Source of the DNA: Polynucleobacter sp. MWH-Aus1W21
GTDB taxonomy: Bacteria; Pseudomonadota; Gammaproteobacteria; Burkholderiales; Burkholderiaceae
DNA: 64,000 nt
Assembly (NCBI RefSeq): GCF_018687275.1
Contig: NZ_CP061287.1
Coordinates: 310,001-374,000 of the forward strand
Reading direction: 5' to 3'
Positions 44,150-52,367 of the stretch are shown piece by piece (position 1 is the first letter of the stretch; each line of letters starts with the position of its first letter). The notes under the pieces were generated by a model. That model worked only from the letters and a program-made list of their open reading frames with translations, ran no database searches and was not told where the DNA came from. The position numbers and the translations under genes are program-made.

Positions 44150-44521
44150 TTAAAGTCCGTTTTCTCGATAGTGCCTGTAGAGATTGGCAATAGAGGCAAA
44201 CCCAAGAACAACGAATAGTACCGCGAATAAATATTCAATAGTGAGGTAGGTGTAGACGCCCATCTGCACCAGAATTGCAGCAACAATGAATGCAGCAATC
44301 GATCCAAATGCTACTAGCTTAAAGTTAGGCACGAAAGCGCCTAAGGTAATGGCGATAAACACAATGTAGAGATCCGAAACGAGCTGATCAGCGATGACAA
44401 ATATGCTGTTAGTGAGCTCGGGGTATGTGAACTTTCCCAAAACTGCAATAACCAGAATTGAAGCTAGGATCGCAAGATTGAGCTTTGCTTTAAGAAGAAT
44501 GATCTTAAATTGGTCGCCCAT
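44150..44521 (-). CDS. Small membrane protein, unknown function
   Basis: 123 residues with four hydrophobic helices (about 12-30, 38-60, 65-85, 92-110) and short loops. I take the ATG at 44521 (MGDQFKIILLKAK), four bases after the stop of the preceding gene; a longer frame would overlap that gene. No family recognised. Coupling to another small membrane protein suggests a two-part membrane complex. Confidence 0.65.
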   Translation of the reverse strand: MGDQFKIILLKAKLNLAILASILVIAVLGKFTYPELTNSIFVIADQLVSDLYIVFIAITLGAFVPNFKLVAFGSIAAFIVAAILVQMGVYTYLTIEYLFAVLFVVLGFASIANLYRHYRENGL

Positions 44522-44525
44522 GGTT

Positions 44526-44750
44526 TTATGAGGCGCTGCCGTTAAAAACGAGGCTGATGCCAATCCACAAAATAACAAAAGCAACTAAAACGGTTGAGCC
44601 AATCTTCTTTAAAAAATACTCCAAGGTGTCCATGTAGGCTTCATCGCCTCTGCCAAAATAATGGTCAAAGCGCTTCCAGAAAATACGCCCCACGACCAGC
44701 GGTAGGAGTATCGCGACGATACCTAAAATAACGGTTAGGGTGTTATCCAT
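44526..44750 (-). CDS. Small membrane protein, unknown function
   Basis: 74 residues with two hydrophobic helices at the ends and a charged middle (RFDHYFGRGDEAYMDTLEYF). The ATG at 44750 is preferred over an in-frame start at 44780 because the protein then begins directly with the membrane helix. It is the first gene of a pair with the one at 44150. No family recognised. Confidence 0.6.
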   Translation of the reverse strand: MDNTLTVILGIVAILLPLVVGRIFWKRFDHYFGRGDEAYMDTLEYFLKKIGSTVLVAFVILWIGISLVFNGSAS

Positions 44751-44934
44751 ACTCAAAACTTTCTTTGCTAACAATCTCAAGGGATTGGCTGTAAAGGCTA
44801 AAGAATACCTGTTTTTGTTTTTTCTCTAGCCTAGTGCTGGTTTGGGGCTTATCTATCATCATTATTCAAGGTCAAAAGGCGTTTGTTGATACAGTAGAGG
44901 CTACTTTTCAATTACTTCATTCGAAAGCGCTCAT

Positions 44935-45513
44935 ATGGCCGAACTATCAACTGCTCAGATTCAGGAGCTCCGTACAAAAGTGTTGGGCGCAGCTGCCAAA
45001 ATTCCTGGCGCCTTAATTGGTCTTGGAATTTTATTCATCGTACTAGGCATGATTGGAATTGCAGGTCAAACCTTATTCTCATTTATTACAGTGAATGTCT
45101 TAGGCATTTTCTTGTTTGCTGGCGGTCTTCTCCAGGGTGTTCATGCCCTTAAATCGCAGGGCTGGAAAAGTGTAGGAGTGCAGCTTGTTTTAGCGGCACT
45201 TTATATTGCAGCAGCTATCTTTACTTGGGCTTTCCCAATTCCCGCACTTGAAGCAATTACCTTATGGCTCGCGGCTATCTTTTTTGTTACGGGTGCATTG
45301 CGTCTAATCTCGGCATTCCAGCACCGACACTTTCGTGAATGGTTTTGGCTGGTATTGTCTTCAGCGATCTCTATCCTCATGGGTGTGCTGATCATGAATG
45401 GATATCCAGAATCTAGCCTTTGGCTTCCAGGGATGTTGATTGCGATTGAGCTCTTGTTGCAAGGGTGGTCGATGTTGTTTATGGGCCTTGCAGCGCGCTC
45501 GCTCATTAAATAA
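44935..45513 (+). CDS. hdeD: HdeD-family membrane protein (DUF308)
   Basis: A 192-residue protein with six hydrophobic helices in three similar pairs, the HdeD/DUF308 pattern (LGILFIVLGMIGIAG, then WLAAIFFVTGALRLISAF, and LIAIELLLQGWSMLFMGLAA). HdeD is linked to acid resistance in E. coli, but the biochemical role is unknown. No good ribosome site precedes the ATG. A 58-residue Lys-rich gene follows after 45 bp. Confidence 0.88.
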   Translation: MAELSTAQIQELRTKVLGAAAKIPGALIGLGILFIVLGMIGIAGQTLFSFITVNVLGIFLFAGGLLQGVHALKSQGWKSVGVQLVLAALYIAAAIFTWAFPIPALEAITLWLAAIFFVTGALRLISAFQHRHFREWFWLVLSSAISILMGVLIMNGYPESSLWLPGMLIAIELLLQGWSMLFMGLAARSLIK

Positions 45514-45558
45514 CTCAGTAGATCTTCGATTTAGAAAACAGAGCAAAGAGTATTCGTC

Positions 45559-45735
45559 ATGGCAATGAAAAAAACCGATCTCTATAAGAATTTAGCTTTG
45601 AAAACTGCGCAGGGAATGAAAAACGCTGCTAAGACTCCAAAGCTAGGGGCTGATGAGAAGGCAAAAACGAAAAAAGAATTAGCAAATGCCAACCCTTTGC
45701 TAGCTTCTTTGATGGGCAAAACCAAAGCTAAATAA
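45559..45735 (+). CDS. Small Lys-rich protein, hypothetical
   Basis: 58 residues starting MAMKKTDLYKNLALKT and ending MGKTKAK, with about 13 lysines, many alanines and no hydrophobic segment. It is predicted to be helical and strongly basic. It fits the gap between hdeD and the acyltransferase gene exactly and leaves 16 bp to the next start, which argues for a real gene. It might be a nucleic-acid-binding or ribosome-associated peptide, but nothing identifies it. Confidence 0.6.
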   Translation: MAMKKTDLYKNLALKTAQGMKNAAKTPKLGADEKAKTKKELANANPLLASLMGKTKAK

Positions 45736-45751
45736 TATTTGTAACTAATAC

Positions 45752-46813
45752 TTGAAACAAACAGGACCGCTTTTTCTCATTGATTTCCTCAAGGTCTTTG
45801 CGGCCCTGTTAATCATCCTGCATCACCTATCAAGTTACGGGCAAATTGCAGAAGATGCTCGTCGCGTTCTGCCAGGTCTAATGACTTGGCTATTTGAATA
45901 CGGGCGCTATGCAGTTCAAATCTTTTTGGTAATGGCGGGCTATTTGGCCGCTCAATCTTTGAGTCGTTTCGGCAGTGCCAAATTTAACCCCAATCGTTTG
46001 CTCAAGTTGATACTGAATCGATATCTACGTTTGTTTGCGCCGTATGCTGCCGCACTTCTTTTTACTATTGCATGTGCATACATTGCTCGTTTCTGGGTCA
46101 ATGATGAATTCGTTGGCGAATCAGAAACACTGTCGCAATTTCTAGCGCACCTTTTTTTTATACAGGGTATCTTAGGTTTAGATTCTATTTCTGCTGGCGC
46201 TTGGTATGTAGCAATTGATTGGCAGTTGTATTCAGTGCTTGCAATCTTATTTATCTCTTTTCCGAGTTACCAAGCCTTGATTTGGTTAATTAGCGTTCTA
46301 GCCGTTAGTTCTTTGCTGTTCTTTAATCGCTCGACTGACTATGAAGCCTACTTCATTTACTTCATTGGCTCATATGGCTTAGGGGTGCTAGCTTATTTAG
46401 CCAGCCATTTTCAAGATCTAGGCATCCAGCGTTTGGCTAAGGCGGCATTGATCTTGATTGGGTTGATTATTACTGCCGTATCATTTCAGCAAATTTGGTT
46501 AAGAAACTTTCTAGCCTGGTTTGTAGCTCTAGCCCTGTATTTATGGGGCGGCACTCAATATCCCAACGCCGTTGCTCAGAAGGGCTTCGTAAAGGCTATT
46601 GCTTGGGGCAGTCAGCGCTCCTACTCTGCTTTCTTAATTCACTTCGCATTTATCTTGCTGGCAAACACAATCTATATTGCCTTTGGTTTGCACGCACATG
46701 AAAGTGGTTCATTGGCTATTGCATTGATGCTGGGGGTTATAACAACTAGTGTGATAGCGGCTAATTATGTTTATCGCTGGATAGAGGTTCCAGCAAACAA
46801 ACTGAAGGTCTAG
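45752..46813 (+). CDS. Acyltransferase-3 family membrane protein
   Basis: A 353-residue protein with about ten helices. The N-terminus has the family layout FLIDFLKVFAALLIILHHLSSYG, where the His pair corresponds to the catalytic His of OafA/NodX proteins, followed by VQIFLVMAGYLAAQSL. There is no SGNH domain. It probably transfers an acyl group to a surface sugar or lipid. The start is a TTG at 45752, chosen because it gives the family N-terminus; it lies 16 bp after the Lys-rich gene. Confidence 0.82.
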   Translation: MKQTGPLFLIDFLKVFAALLIILHHLSSYGQIAEDARRVLPGLMTWLFEYGRYAVQIFLVMAGYLAAQSLSRFGSAKFNPNRLLKLILNRYLRLFAPYAAALLFTIACAYIARFWVNDEFVGESETLSQFLAHLFFIQGILGLDSISAGAWYVAIDWQLYSVLAILFISFPSYQALIWLISVLAVSSLLFFNRSTDYEAYFIYFIGSYGLGVLAYLASHFQDLGIQRLAKAALILIGLIITAVSFQQIWLRNFLAWFVALALYLWGGTQYPNAVAQKGFVKAIAWGSQRSYSAFLIHFAFILLANTIYIAFGLHAHESGSLAIALMLGVITTSVIAANYVYRWIEVPANKLKV

Positions 46814-46825
46814 TTCGAGCTAGGT

Positions 46826-47353
46826 TTAAAGACCCATGTCTTTGAGAATGCGGAAAATCTCGCGATAAGCCTTAGGCGGTTTGTTTTGTTCCCTCTCTTT
46901 GCGCGCATTTCGAATCAAGGTGCGCATATTTTGAATATCCATATCCGGATATTGCTCAATCATCTTGGTAAATACTTCGTCATTCGCAATTAGTCTATCG
47001 CGATAGCTCTCTAGAAAATGCAGTTTTGCAGTTTCAGCTTTACTCACACCCTGAATGGCATCCAATCGTTTCTGAATGGCATCTAACTCTTCTTCATCCA
47101 AAAAGCGCATGAGTTTTCCAAGATATTGCTTGTGACGACGAATCGCCTCAAAACTTTTAATCTTGTTGGTTTCTGCAATGGCAGCCTTGATGGCTTCATC
47201 TAAAGGAATCGTTTTTAAAGCATCGCTACTGAGGGCAGCCAACACTTCGGCCAGCTTCTGGCGCTCAGTCATTTGGCGCTTTAGCTCTGACTTGCTTGGC
47301 CCTTCATCGGCGTCAACCACCTTGGGAGTGCGATTCTTCTCATTAATATGCAT
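46826..47353 (-). CDS. darP: Ribosome-associated protein DarP/YjgA
   Basis: 175 residues, all helical and highly charged. The order GPSKSELKRQMTERQKLAE, then AIRRHKQYLGKLMRFLDEEE and the C-terminal RTLIRNARKEREQNKPPKA matches the DarP/YjgA family, which acts late in 50S ribosomal subunit assembly. It is convergent with the acyltransferase gene (12-bp gap). Confidence 0.93.
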   Translation of the reverse strand: MHINEKNRTPKVVDADEGPSKSELKRQMTERQKLAEVLAALSSDALKTIPLDEAIKAAIAETNKIKSFEAIRRHKQYLGKLMRFLDEEELDAIQKRLDAIQGVSKAETAKLHFLESYRDRLIANDEVFTKMIEQYPDMDIQNMRTLIRNARKEREQNKPPKAYREIFRILKDMGL

Positions 47354-47402
47354 TTAGCTATTTTAGACGGGTATTTAGGGTTTCTAGCTGAATTGCCTAA
47401 TT

Positions 47403-47422
47403 TCTTCAAATTCGAAGATTTG
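47403..47422. promoter_or_regulatory. Overlapping inverted repeats in the darP-GMC divergent gap
   Basis: TCTTC-6-GAAGA (47403-47418) and CAAAT-6-ATTTG (47407-47422) overlap in a dyad about 45 bp before the GMC oxidoreductase start. Position and symmetry fit an operator for a TetR- or LysR-type regulator. No regulator gene is adjacent. Confidence 0.35.
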
Positions 47423-47464
47423 GTAAATAATAGAGTTTAAAAATGGACACAAAAAAATAGAGAC

Positions 47465-49099
47465 ATGAGTAAAGCAAGTCAAACAAACACGTACGACTAC
47501 ATCATTATTGGAGCAGGCAGTGCCGGCTGCATGTTGGCCAAGCGTTTGACTGAAAACCCTAACAAGAAGGTCTTGCTGATCGAAGCAGGTAAGAACGACA
47601 ACTATATTTGGATTCATATTCCGGTTGGTTATTTATATTGCATTGATAACCCAAGAGCAGATTGGCGTTTTAAGACTGCTGCAGAAAAAGGTTTAAACGG
47701 TAGATCCTTGTTATATCCCCGTGGTCGCGTTCTCGGTGGTTGCTCGTCAATTAACGGCATGATCTATATGCGTGGGCAAGCGGGTGATTACGAATCTTGG
47801 GTGCAAGCAACGGGTGACGATGCTTGGTCATGGGAAAATGCACTCAAGCGTTACATGTCATTCGAGGATTATCACGGTGCTGCCAATCAATGGCACGGCA
47901 AGGGTGGTGAGTGGACCGTATCTAAGCAGCGTCTGCGTTGGCCCATTATGGATCGCTTTAAGGATGCTGCCGTGCAGGCTGGCATTCCAGCATCTGATGA
48001 CTTCAATCGTGGCGACAACTTTGGTGTGGGTTACTTTGATGTAAGTCAACGTGCTGGTTGGCGTTTAAATACCTCAAAGGCATTTTTAAGAGATGCGGCT
48101 AAGCGTAGCAACCTCACTGTTATTACTGAAGCGGTAGTGAATAAATTGAAGATCGATCCCGCAACTAAAAATTGTTATGGCGTTGAGTATATTAAGAATG
48201 CTCAAACATGTGATGCCTTGTGTGCCATTGAGCAGGGCGGTGAAGTACTGCTGAGTGGCGGTGCTATTGGTAGCGTACAAATTCTGGAGCGCTCTGGCAT
48301 TGGGGCTGCAGTACGCCTCAATCAATTAGGCATCCCGGTGATCACTGATCTCCCAGGTGTTGGTGAAAATCTGCAAGACCATTTACAGCTTCGTATGGTT
48401 TACAAAGTGAGTGGTATTAAAACTCTAAATACAAAAGCTAATACGCTTATTGGAAAAATGATGATTGGCTTGGAGTACCTCTTCAAGCGCTCTGGCCCAA
48501 TGTCGATGGCGCCATCACAGCTCGGCGCATTTGCCTATAGCTCACCAGAGCAAAAGAGTGCGAACTTGGAGTATCACGTTCAACCTTTATCTCTAGAAAA
48601 GTTTGGCGAAGACTTACATTCATTCAATGCATTTACTGCGAGCGTTTGCAATTTGCGTCCCACTTCACGCGGTAGTGTGCACATCAATTCAAGAGATCCA
48701 GAGGCGCCGCCTGTTATTAGCCCTAATTATTTATCGACCGAAGAAGATCGCAAGGTGGCAGCAGAATCTTTACGTTTAACTCGCAAAATTGCCCAACAAG
48801 CTGCGCTTGGCCCTTATGATCCAGAAGAATACAAGCCTGGTGCGCAGTACCAAAGCAATGAAGAGTTAGTAAAGGCGGCGGGAGATATTGGTACTACGAT
48901 TTTCCATCCGGTGGGTACTTGCAAGATGGGGTGCGATGATGACTCAATGGCGGTTCTTGATTCACAGTTGCGGGTTAGAGGTATTCATCATCTGAGGGTA
49001 GTTGATGCTTCTGCAATGCCAACGATTACCTCTGGCAATACTGCGGCGCCTACTATGATGATTGCGCAGCGCGCAGTTGAATTGCTCACAAGTGAGTAG
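47465..49099 (+). CDS. GMC-family FAD oxidoreductase (choline/alcohol dehydrogenase-like)
   Basis: A 544-residue GMC enzyme. The FAD-binding DYIIIGAGSAGCMLAKRL is at the N-terminus, GMC signature 1 is GRVLGGCSSINGMIYMRG, signature 2 is around SGGAIGSVQILERSGIG, and the active-site His and Asn lie in FHPVGTCKMG and SGNTAAPTMMIAQR. It oxidises an alcohol to an aldehyde. Close relatives are annotated as choline dehydrogenase, but no betaine genes accompany it, so an alkyl alcohol or other alcohol is as likely. There is no signal peptide. Confidence 0.9.
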   Translation: MSKASQTNTYDYIIIGAGSAGCMLAKRLTENPNKKVLLIEAGKNDNYIWIHIPVGYLYCIDNPRADWRFKTAAEKGLNGRSLLYPRGRVLGGCSSINGMIYMRGQAGDYESWVQATGDDAWSWENALKRYMSFEDYHGAANQWHGKGGEWTVSKQRLRWPIMDRFKDAAVQAGIPASDDFNRGDNFGVGYFDVSQRAGWRLNTSKAFLRDAAKRSNLTVITEAVVNKLKIDPATKNCYGVEYIKNAQTCDALCAIEQGGEVLLSGGAIGSVQILERSGIGAAVRLNQLGIPVITDLPGVGENLQDHLQLRMVYKVSGIKTLNTKANTLIGKMMIGLEYLFKRSGPMSMAPSQLGAFAYSSPEQKSANLEYHVQPLSLEKFGEDLHSFNAFTASVCNLRPTSRGSVHINSRDPEAPPVISPNYLSTEEDRKVAAESLRLTRKIAQQAALGPYDPEEYKPGAQYQSNEELVKAAGDIGTTIFHPVGTCKMGCDDDSMAVLDSQLRVRGIHHLRVVDASAMPTITSGNTAAPTMMIAQRAVELLTSE

Positions 49100-50024
49100 C
49101 CTGCAAAGCCCTCGCGCTGCTGAGCATCATCAGCAGTTGCCAGCAAGTCATTTGTTGCTAGCTTTGGGAATTGTGGCAGTTTGGGGTACCAACTTTGTCG
49201 TCATCAAAAATAGTCTGGGATCGTTCCCACCTTTTTATTTCGCAGCTTTGCGTTATTTCTTTGTTTTGTTGCCTTTGGTCTTCTTTATACCAAGGCCAAA
49301 AGTGTTATGGAGCAATCTCTGTATTTATGGTTTGGCAACCGGGGTGGGGCAGTTCGGTGTGATGTATTACGCAGTAAATAGCCAGATTTCTCCGGGATTG
49401 GCTTCCCTGGTAGTTCAGACCCAGGTCTTCTTCACTATTGGCTTTGCCATGTTTTTTGCCAAAGAGTATCTAAGGCTTTATCAGGCCGTGGCGGTTGCCA
49501 TAGCAATGGTCGGTCTTGGAATTATTGCGGTGCACACAGATGCAACTACGACTTTCCTGGGCTTGGCGCTTGTAGTCTTTGCAGGACTTTCCTGGGGGGT
49601 CGCCAATACAGTTAGCCGCCAAGCCGGTTCTATCAATATGCTCTCGTATGTGGTTTGGGCCAGCGCCTTCTCTATTCCCCCCTTGCTACTGATCTCCCTA
49701 ATCTTTGAGGGCGGCCCAGCGCATTTGTGGGACGTGACCCTGTCAGCTCCTGCGGGGGCTTGGGCGGGCGTACTTTGGCAATCTTGGGCTAATACCTTGT
49801 TTGGTTACGCTGCCTGGGGGTGGTTGTTATCGAAACACCCTGCCGCTTTAGTCGCTCCAGCGCCGTTATTAGTGCCAATCTTTGGTATGGGTGCATCGGC
49901 TTATTTCTTGTCTGAACCATTGCCCTTATGGAAGATCATGGCTGCGGGGTTAGTAATCACTGGCTTGATAGTGAATTTATTCTGGCCAGGAATTGAGCGC
50001 AGCCTCAAACACCGATTTTTCTAG
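49092..50024 (+). CDS. EamA/DMT-superfamily exporter (YdcZ/EamA-like)
   Basis: A 310-residue protein with ten hydrophobic helices in two EamA repeats (LLALGIVAVWGTNFVVIKNS in the first, LALVVFAGLSWGVANTVSR in the second). Relatives export amino acids, e.g. O-acetylserine and cysteine. I use the GTG at 49092, overlapping the GMC stop by 8 bp; an in-frame start at 49062 would overlap more and add a non-conserved tail. Translation is likely coupled to the GMC gene, but the shared role is not obvious. Confidence 0.85.
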   Translation: MSSLQSPRAAEHHQQLPASHLLLALGIVAVWGTNFVVIKNSLGSFPPFYFAALRYFFVLLPLVFFIPRPKVLWSNLCIYGLATGVGQFGVMYYAVNSQISPGLASLVVQTQVFFTIGFAMFFAKEYLRLYQAVAVAIAMVGLGIIAVHTDATTTFLGLALVVFAGLSWGVANTVSRQAGSINMLSYVVWASAFSIPPLLLISLIFEGGPAHLWDVTLSAPAGAWAGVLWQSWANTLFGYAAWGWLLSKHPAALVAPAPLLVPIFGMGASAYFLSEPLPLWKIMAAGLVITGLIVNLFWPGIERSLKHRFF

Positions 50025-50079
50025 GCCATTAGGGCTAATGTAAAACCCTTATAGATACCTCTTTTTTTGCCATTGTATT

Positions 50080-50097
50080 AACAGTAAGATAACTGTT
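50080..50097. promoter_or_regulatory. Inverted repeat, possible operator for the liv operon
   Basis: AACAGT-6-ACTGTT is a perfect 6-base dyad 63 bp before the livK start, in a 135-bp gap. The AT-rich flank could carry the promoter. The regulator is unknown. A short terminator-like role for the preceding gene is less likely because no T-run follows. Confidence 0.4.
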
Positions 50098-50159
50098 CGT
50101 TTGTGTTTTACCCATAAAAAAGTATTTATTCATTAGCAATTTTTAGTCATGGAGACTTT

Positions 50160-51344
50160 ATGAAAATTCGTCGTCACATTTTTGCAGTAGCTGCTACTGC
50201 AATGCTTGCAACCGGTGCTTACGCTGCCGATATCAAACTTGGTGTTTCAGGACCTTTCACTGGCGGCTCTGCCTCAATGGGCGTAAGTATGCGTGATGGT
50301 GTGCGTCTTGCTACGAAAGAGATTAATGCTGCTGGTGGTATCAATGGCAACAAAATCGTTTTGGTTGAGCGCGACGATGAAGCAAAAAATGAGCGTGGTG
50401 TGCAAATCGCACAAGAGTTGATCAACAACGAAAAAGTAGTTGCAACTTTGGGCTTTATTAATACTGGTGTTTCATTGGCTGCGCAACGTTTCTATCAAGA
50501 TGCGAAGATTCCAGTAATGAACAACGTGGCAACAGGCACAATTGTTACTAAGCAATTCCCTAACGCACCAGAAAACTATATTTTCCGTAACGCTGCAGCC
50601 GACAACATTCAAGCACCAATGATCGCTAAAGAGGCAGTTGAGAAGCGTGGCTTGAAGAAAGTGGCTATCTTGGCTGACTCTACAAACTACGGTCAGTTGG
50701 GTCGTGAAGACTTAGAAAAGGCTTTGAAGGGCTATGGCGTAACTCCAGTAGCTACTGAGAAGTTCAACATTGGTGACGTCGATATGACTTCACAATTGCT
50801 CAAAGCAAAAAATGCTGGTGCAGATGTGATTTTGACTTACGCAATTGGACCTGAGTTGGCACAAATTGCTAACGGTATGGCGAAGTTGGGTTGGAAGAAG
50901 CCAATGATTGGTTCATGGACATTGTCTATGGCTAGCTTCATTGATACAGCTGGTAAGAACGGTAACGGCGCAACAATGCCAGAGACTTTCATTCAGAACC
51001 CTGCAACTACACCAAAGCGTAAAGCTTTCGTAGATGCATACCTGAAGGATTTCAAGCCAAAGAACGGCATCATCGCTTCTCCAGTATCAGCAGCTCAAGG
51101 TTATGACTCTGTATACCTCTTGGCTGCCGCTATCAAGCAAGCTAACAGCACAGAAGGACCAAAGATTTTGGCTGCTTTGGAGAGCTTGAATGCTCCAGTT
51201 GACGGCGTTGTAATGGCTTACAACAAGCCATTTAGCAAAACTGACCATGAAGCAATCAAGGCTAAAGACGTAGTCATGGGCGTTGTAGAAAACGGCCGTG
51301 TTGAGTTCTTGAATGCTGAGGACGCAGCTCCTAAGAAGAAGTAA
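50160..51344 (+). CDS. livK: Branched-chain amino acid ABC transporter, substrate-binding protein
   Basis: A 394-residue periplasmic protein with a signal peptide ending AYAAD (about residue 22). The mature part starts IKLGVSGPFTGGSASMG and follows the type-I periplasmic binding fold (ALADSTNYGQLGRED, then SAAQGYDSVYLLAAAIKQA). It binds leucine, isoleucine, valine or related small molecules. A GGAG ribosome site 6 bp before the ATG is good. Codon use is biased in a way that suggests high expression, and a terminator between livK and livH allows livK to be made in excess. Confidence 0.92.
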   Translation: MKIRRHIFAVAATAMLATGAYAADIKLGVSGPFTGGSASMGVSMRDGVRLATKEINAAGGINGNKIVLVERDDEAKNERGVQIAQELINNEKVVATLGFINTGVSLAAQRFYQDAKIPVMNNVATGTIVTKQFPNAPENYIFRNAAADNIQAPMIAKEAVEKRGLKKVAILADSTNYGQLGREDLEKALKGYGVTPVATEKFNIGDVDMTSQLLKAKNAGADVILTYAIGPELAQIANGMAKLGWKKPMIGSWTLSMASFIDTAGKNGNGATMPETFIQNPATTPKRKAFVDAYLKDFKPKNGIIASPVSAAQGYDSVYLLAAAIKQANSTEGPKILAALESLNAPVDGVVMAYNKPFSKTDHEAIKAKDVVMGVVENGRVEFLNAEDAAPKKK

Positions 51345-51403
51345 TTCAGCCTAGCAAAGCAGGCAAAAATAATTTAATTTTGCACTGCAGCAATTGTTAA
51401 AAC

Positions 51404-51431
51404 AAAGCGCCGCCCAAAAAGCGGCGTTTTG
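51404..51431 (+). terminator. Rho-independent terminator/attenuator between livK and livH
   Basis: CGCCGC (51408-51413) pairs with GCGGCG (51421-51426) and is followed by TTTT. Located 60 bp after livK and 60 bp before livH, it would reduce read-through so that the binding protein is made in excess over membrane components, a usual arrangement in ABC import operons. Confidence 0.85.
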
Positions 51432-51488
51432 CTTACAATGTCGGATTTGTTAATAAAACAGTTTTAAGTATCTTTTAGGCCAACAATA

Positions 51489-52367
51489 ATGGACATGCTT
51501 GCACAAATCCTCTCAAGCGGTATCGCTGTGGGGATGATCTATGCGGTAATCGCTTTCGGTTTCCAGCTCACTTTTGCCACATCCGGCACTTTGAACTTCG
51601 GTCAAGGTGAGGCGCTGATGTTGGGTGCTCTCGTAGGTTTAACCTGCGTTGACACTTTTGGCATGAACTACTGGGTAATGATTCCAGTCGTTTGCTTATT
51701 CGGCATGATTCAGGGTAGCTTCGTTGAGTTAATCGGCGTACGTCCCGCAATCAAAATTAAATCCGAGTTTGGTTGGATTATGTCCACTATCGCTCTCGGG
51801 ATTATTTTCAAGAACGTTGCTGAAAACATTTGGGGTCGCGATGCATTGCCATTCCCATCACCTTTGCCAATGGAGCCAATGGAATTCCTAGGTGCAAATA
51901 TTTTGCCAATGGAAATATTGGTGGTGGTTGGTGCGTTGGTCATGATGCTGTTAGTAGAATTTTTTAACCGCAAAACAATTTATGGCAAAGCGGTTGTTGC
52001 TACTGCAAACGACCGTGATGCCGCTGGTTTGATGGGTATTAATACCAGCGTTGTAATCACCTTCTCATACGCATTATCTTCATTGACCGCAGCATTTGCT
52101 GGGGTATTAATTGCCCCGTTGACATTGACTGGCGCCGCTATGGGCGGTGCATTAGGTTTGAAGGCCTTCGCAGTAGCGATTATTGGTGGTCTCTCAAGCG
52201 GTATGGGAATTATTGTTGGTGGCTTGATCCTCGGAATTGTGGAGACAGCTACAGGCTTTTATATCTCTACTGGCTATAAAGATGTGCCGGGTTTGATCTT
52301 GCTCTTGCTAGTGCTGGCATACAAACCATCAGGCCTCTTTGGTAAATCTGCAATTAAGAAAGTTTAA
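51489..52367 (+). CDS. livH: Branched-chain amino acid ABC transporter permease LivH
   Basis: A 292-residue permease with about eight helices. LivH signatures are FATSGTLNFGQGEALMLGAL near the N-terminus and the cytoplasmic TANDRDAAGLMGIN loop that contacts the ATPase, followed by AFAVAIIGGLSSGMGIIVGG. The stop TAA and the next ATG overlap by one base, so the fused LivM-LivG gene is translationally coupled. Confidence 0.95.
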   Translation: MDMLAQILSSGIAVGMIYAVIAFGFQLTFATSGTLNFGQGEALMLGALVGLTCVDTFGMNYWVMIPVVCLFGMIQGSFVELIGVRPAIKIKSEFGWIMSTIALGIIFKNVAENIWGRDALPFPSPLPMEPMEFLGANILPMEILVVVGALVMMLLVEFFNRKTIYGKAVVATANDRDAAGLMGINTSVVITFSYALSSLTAAFAGVLIAPLTLTGAAMGGALGLKAFAVAIIGGLSSGMGIIVGGLILGIVETATGFYISTGYKDVPGLILLLLVLAYKPSGLFGKSAIKKV

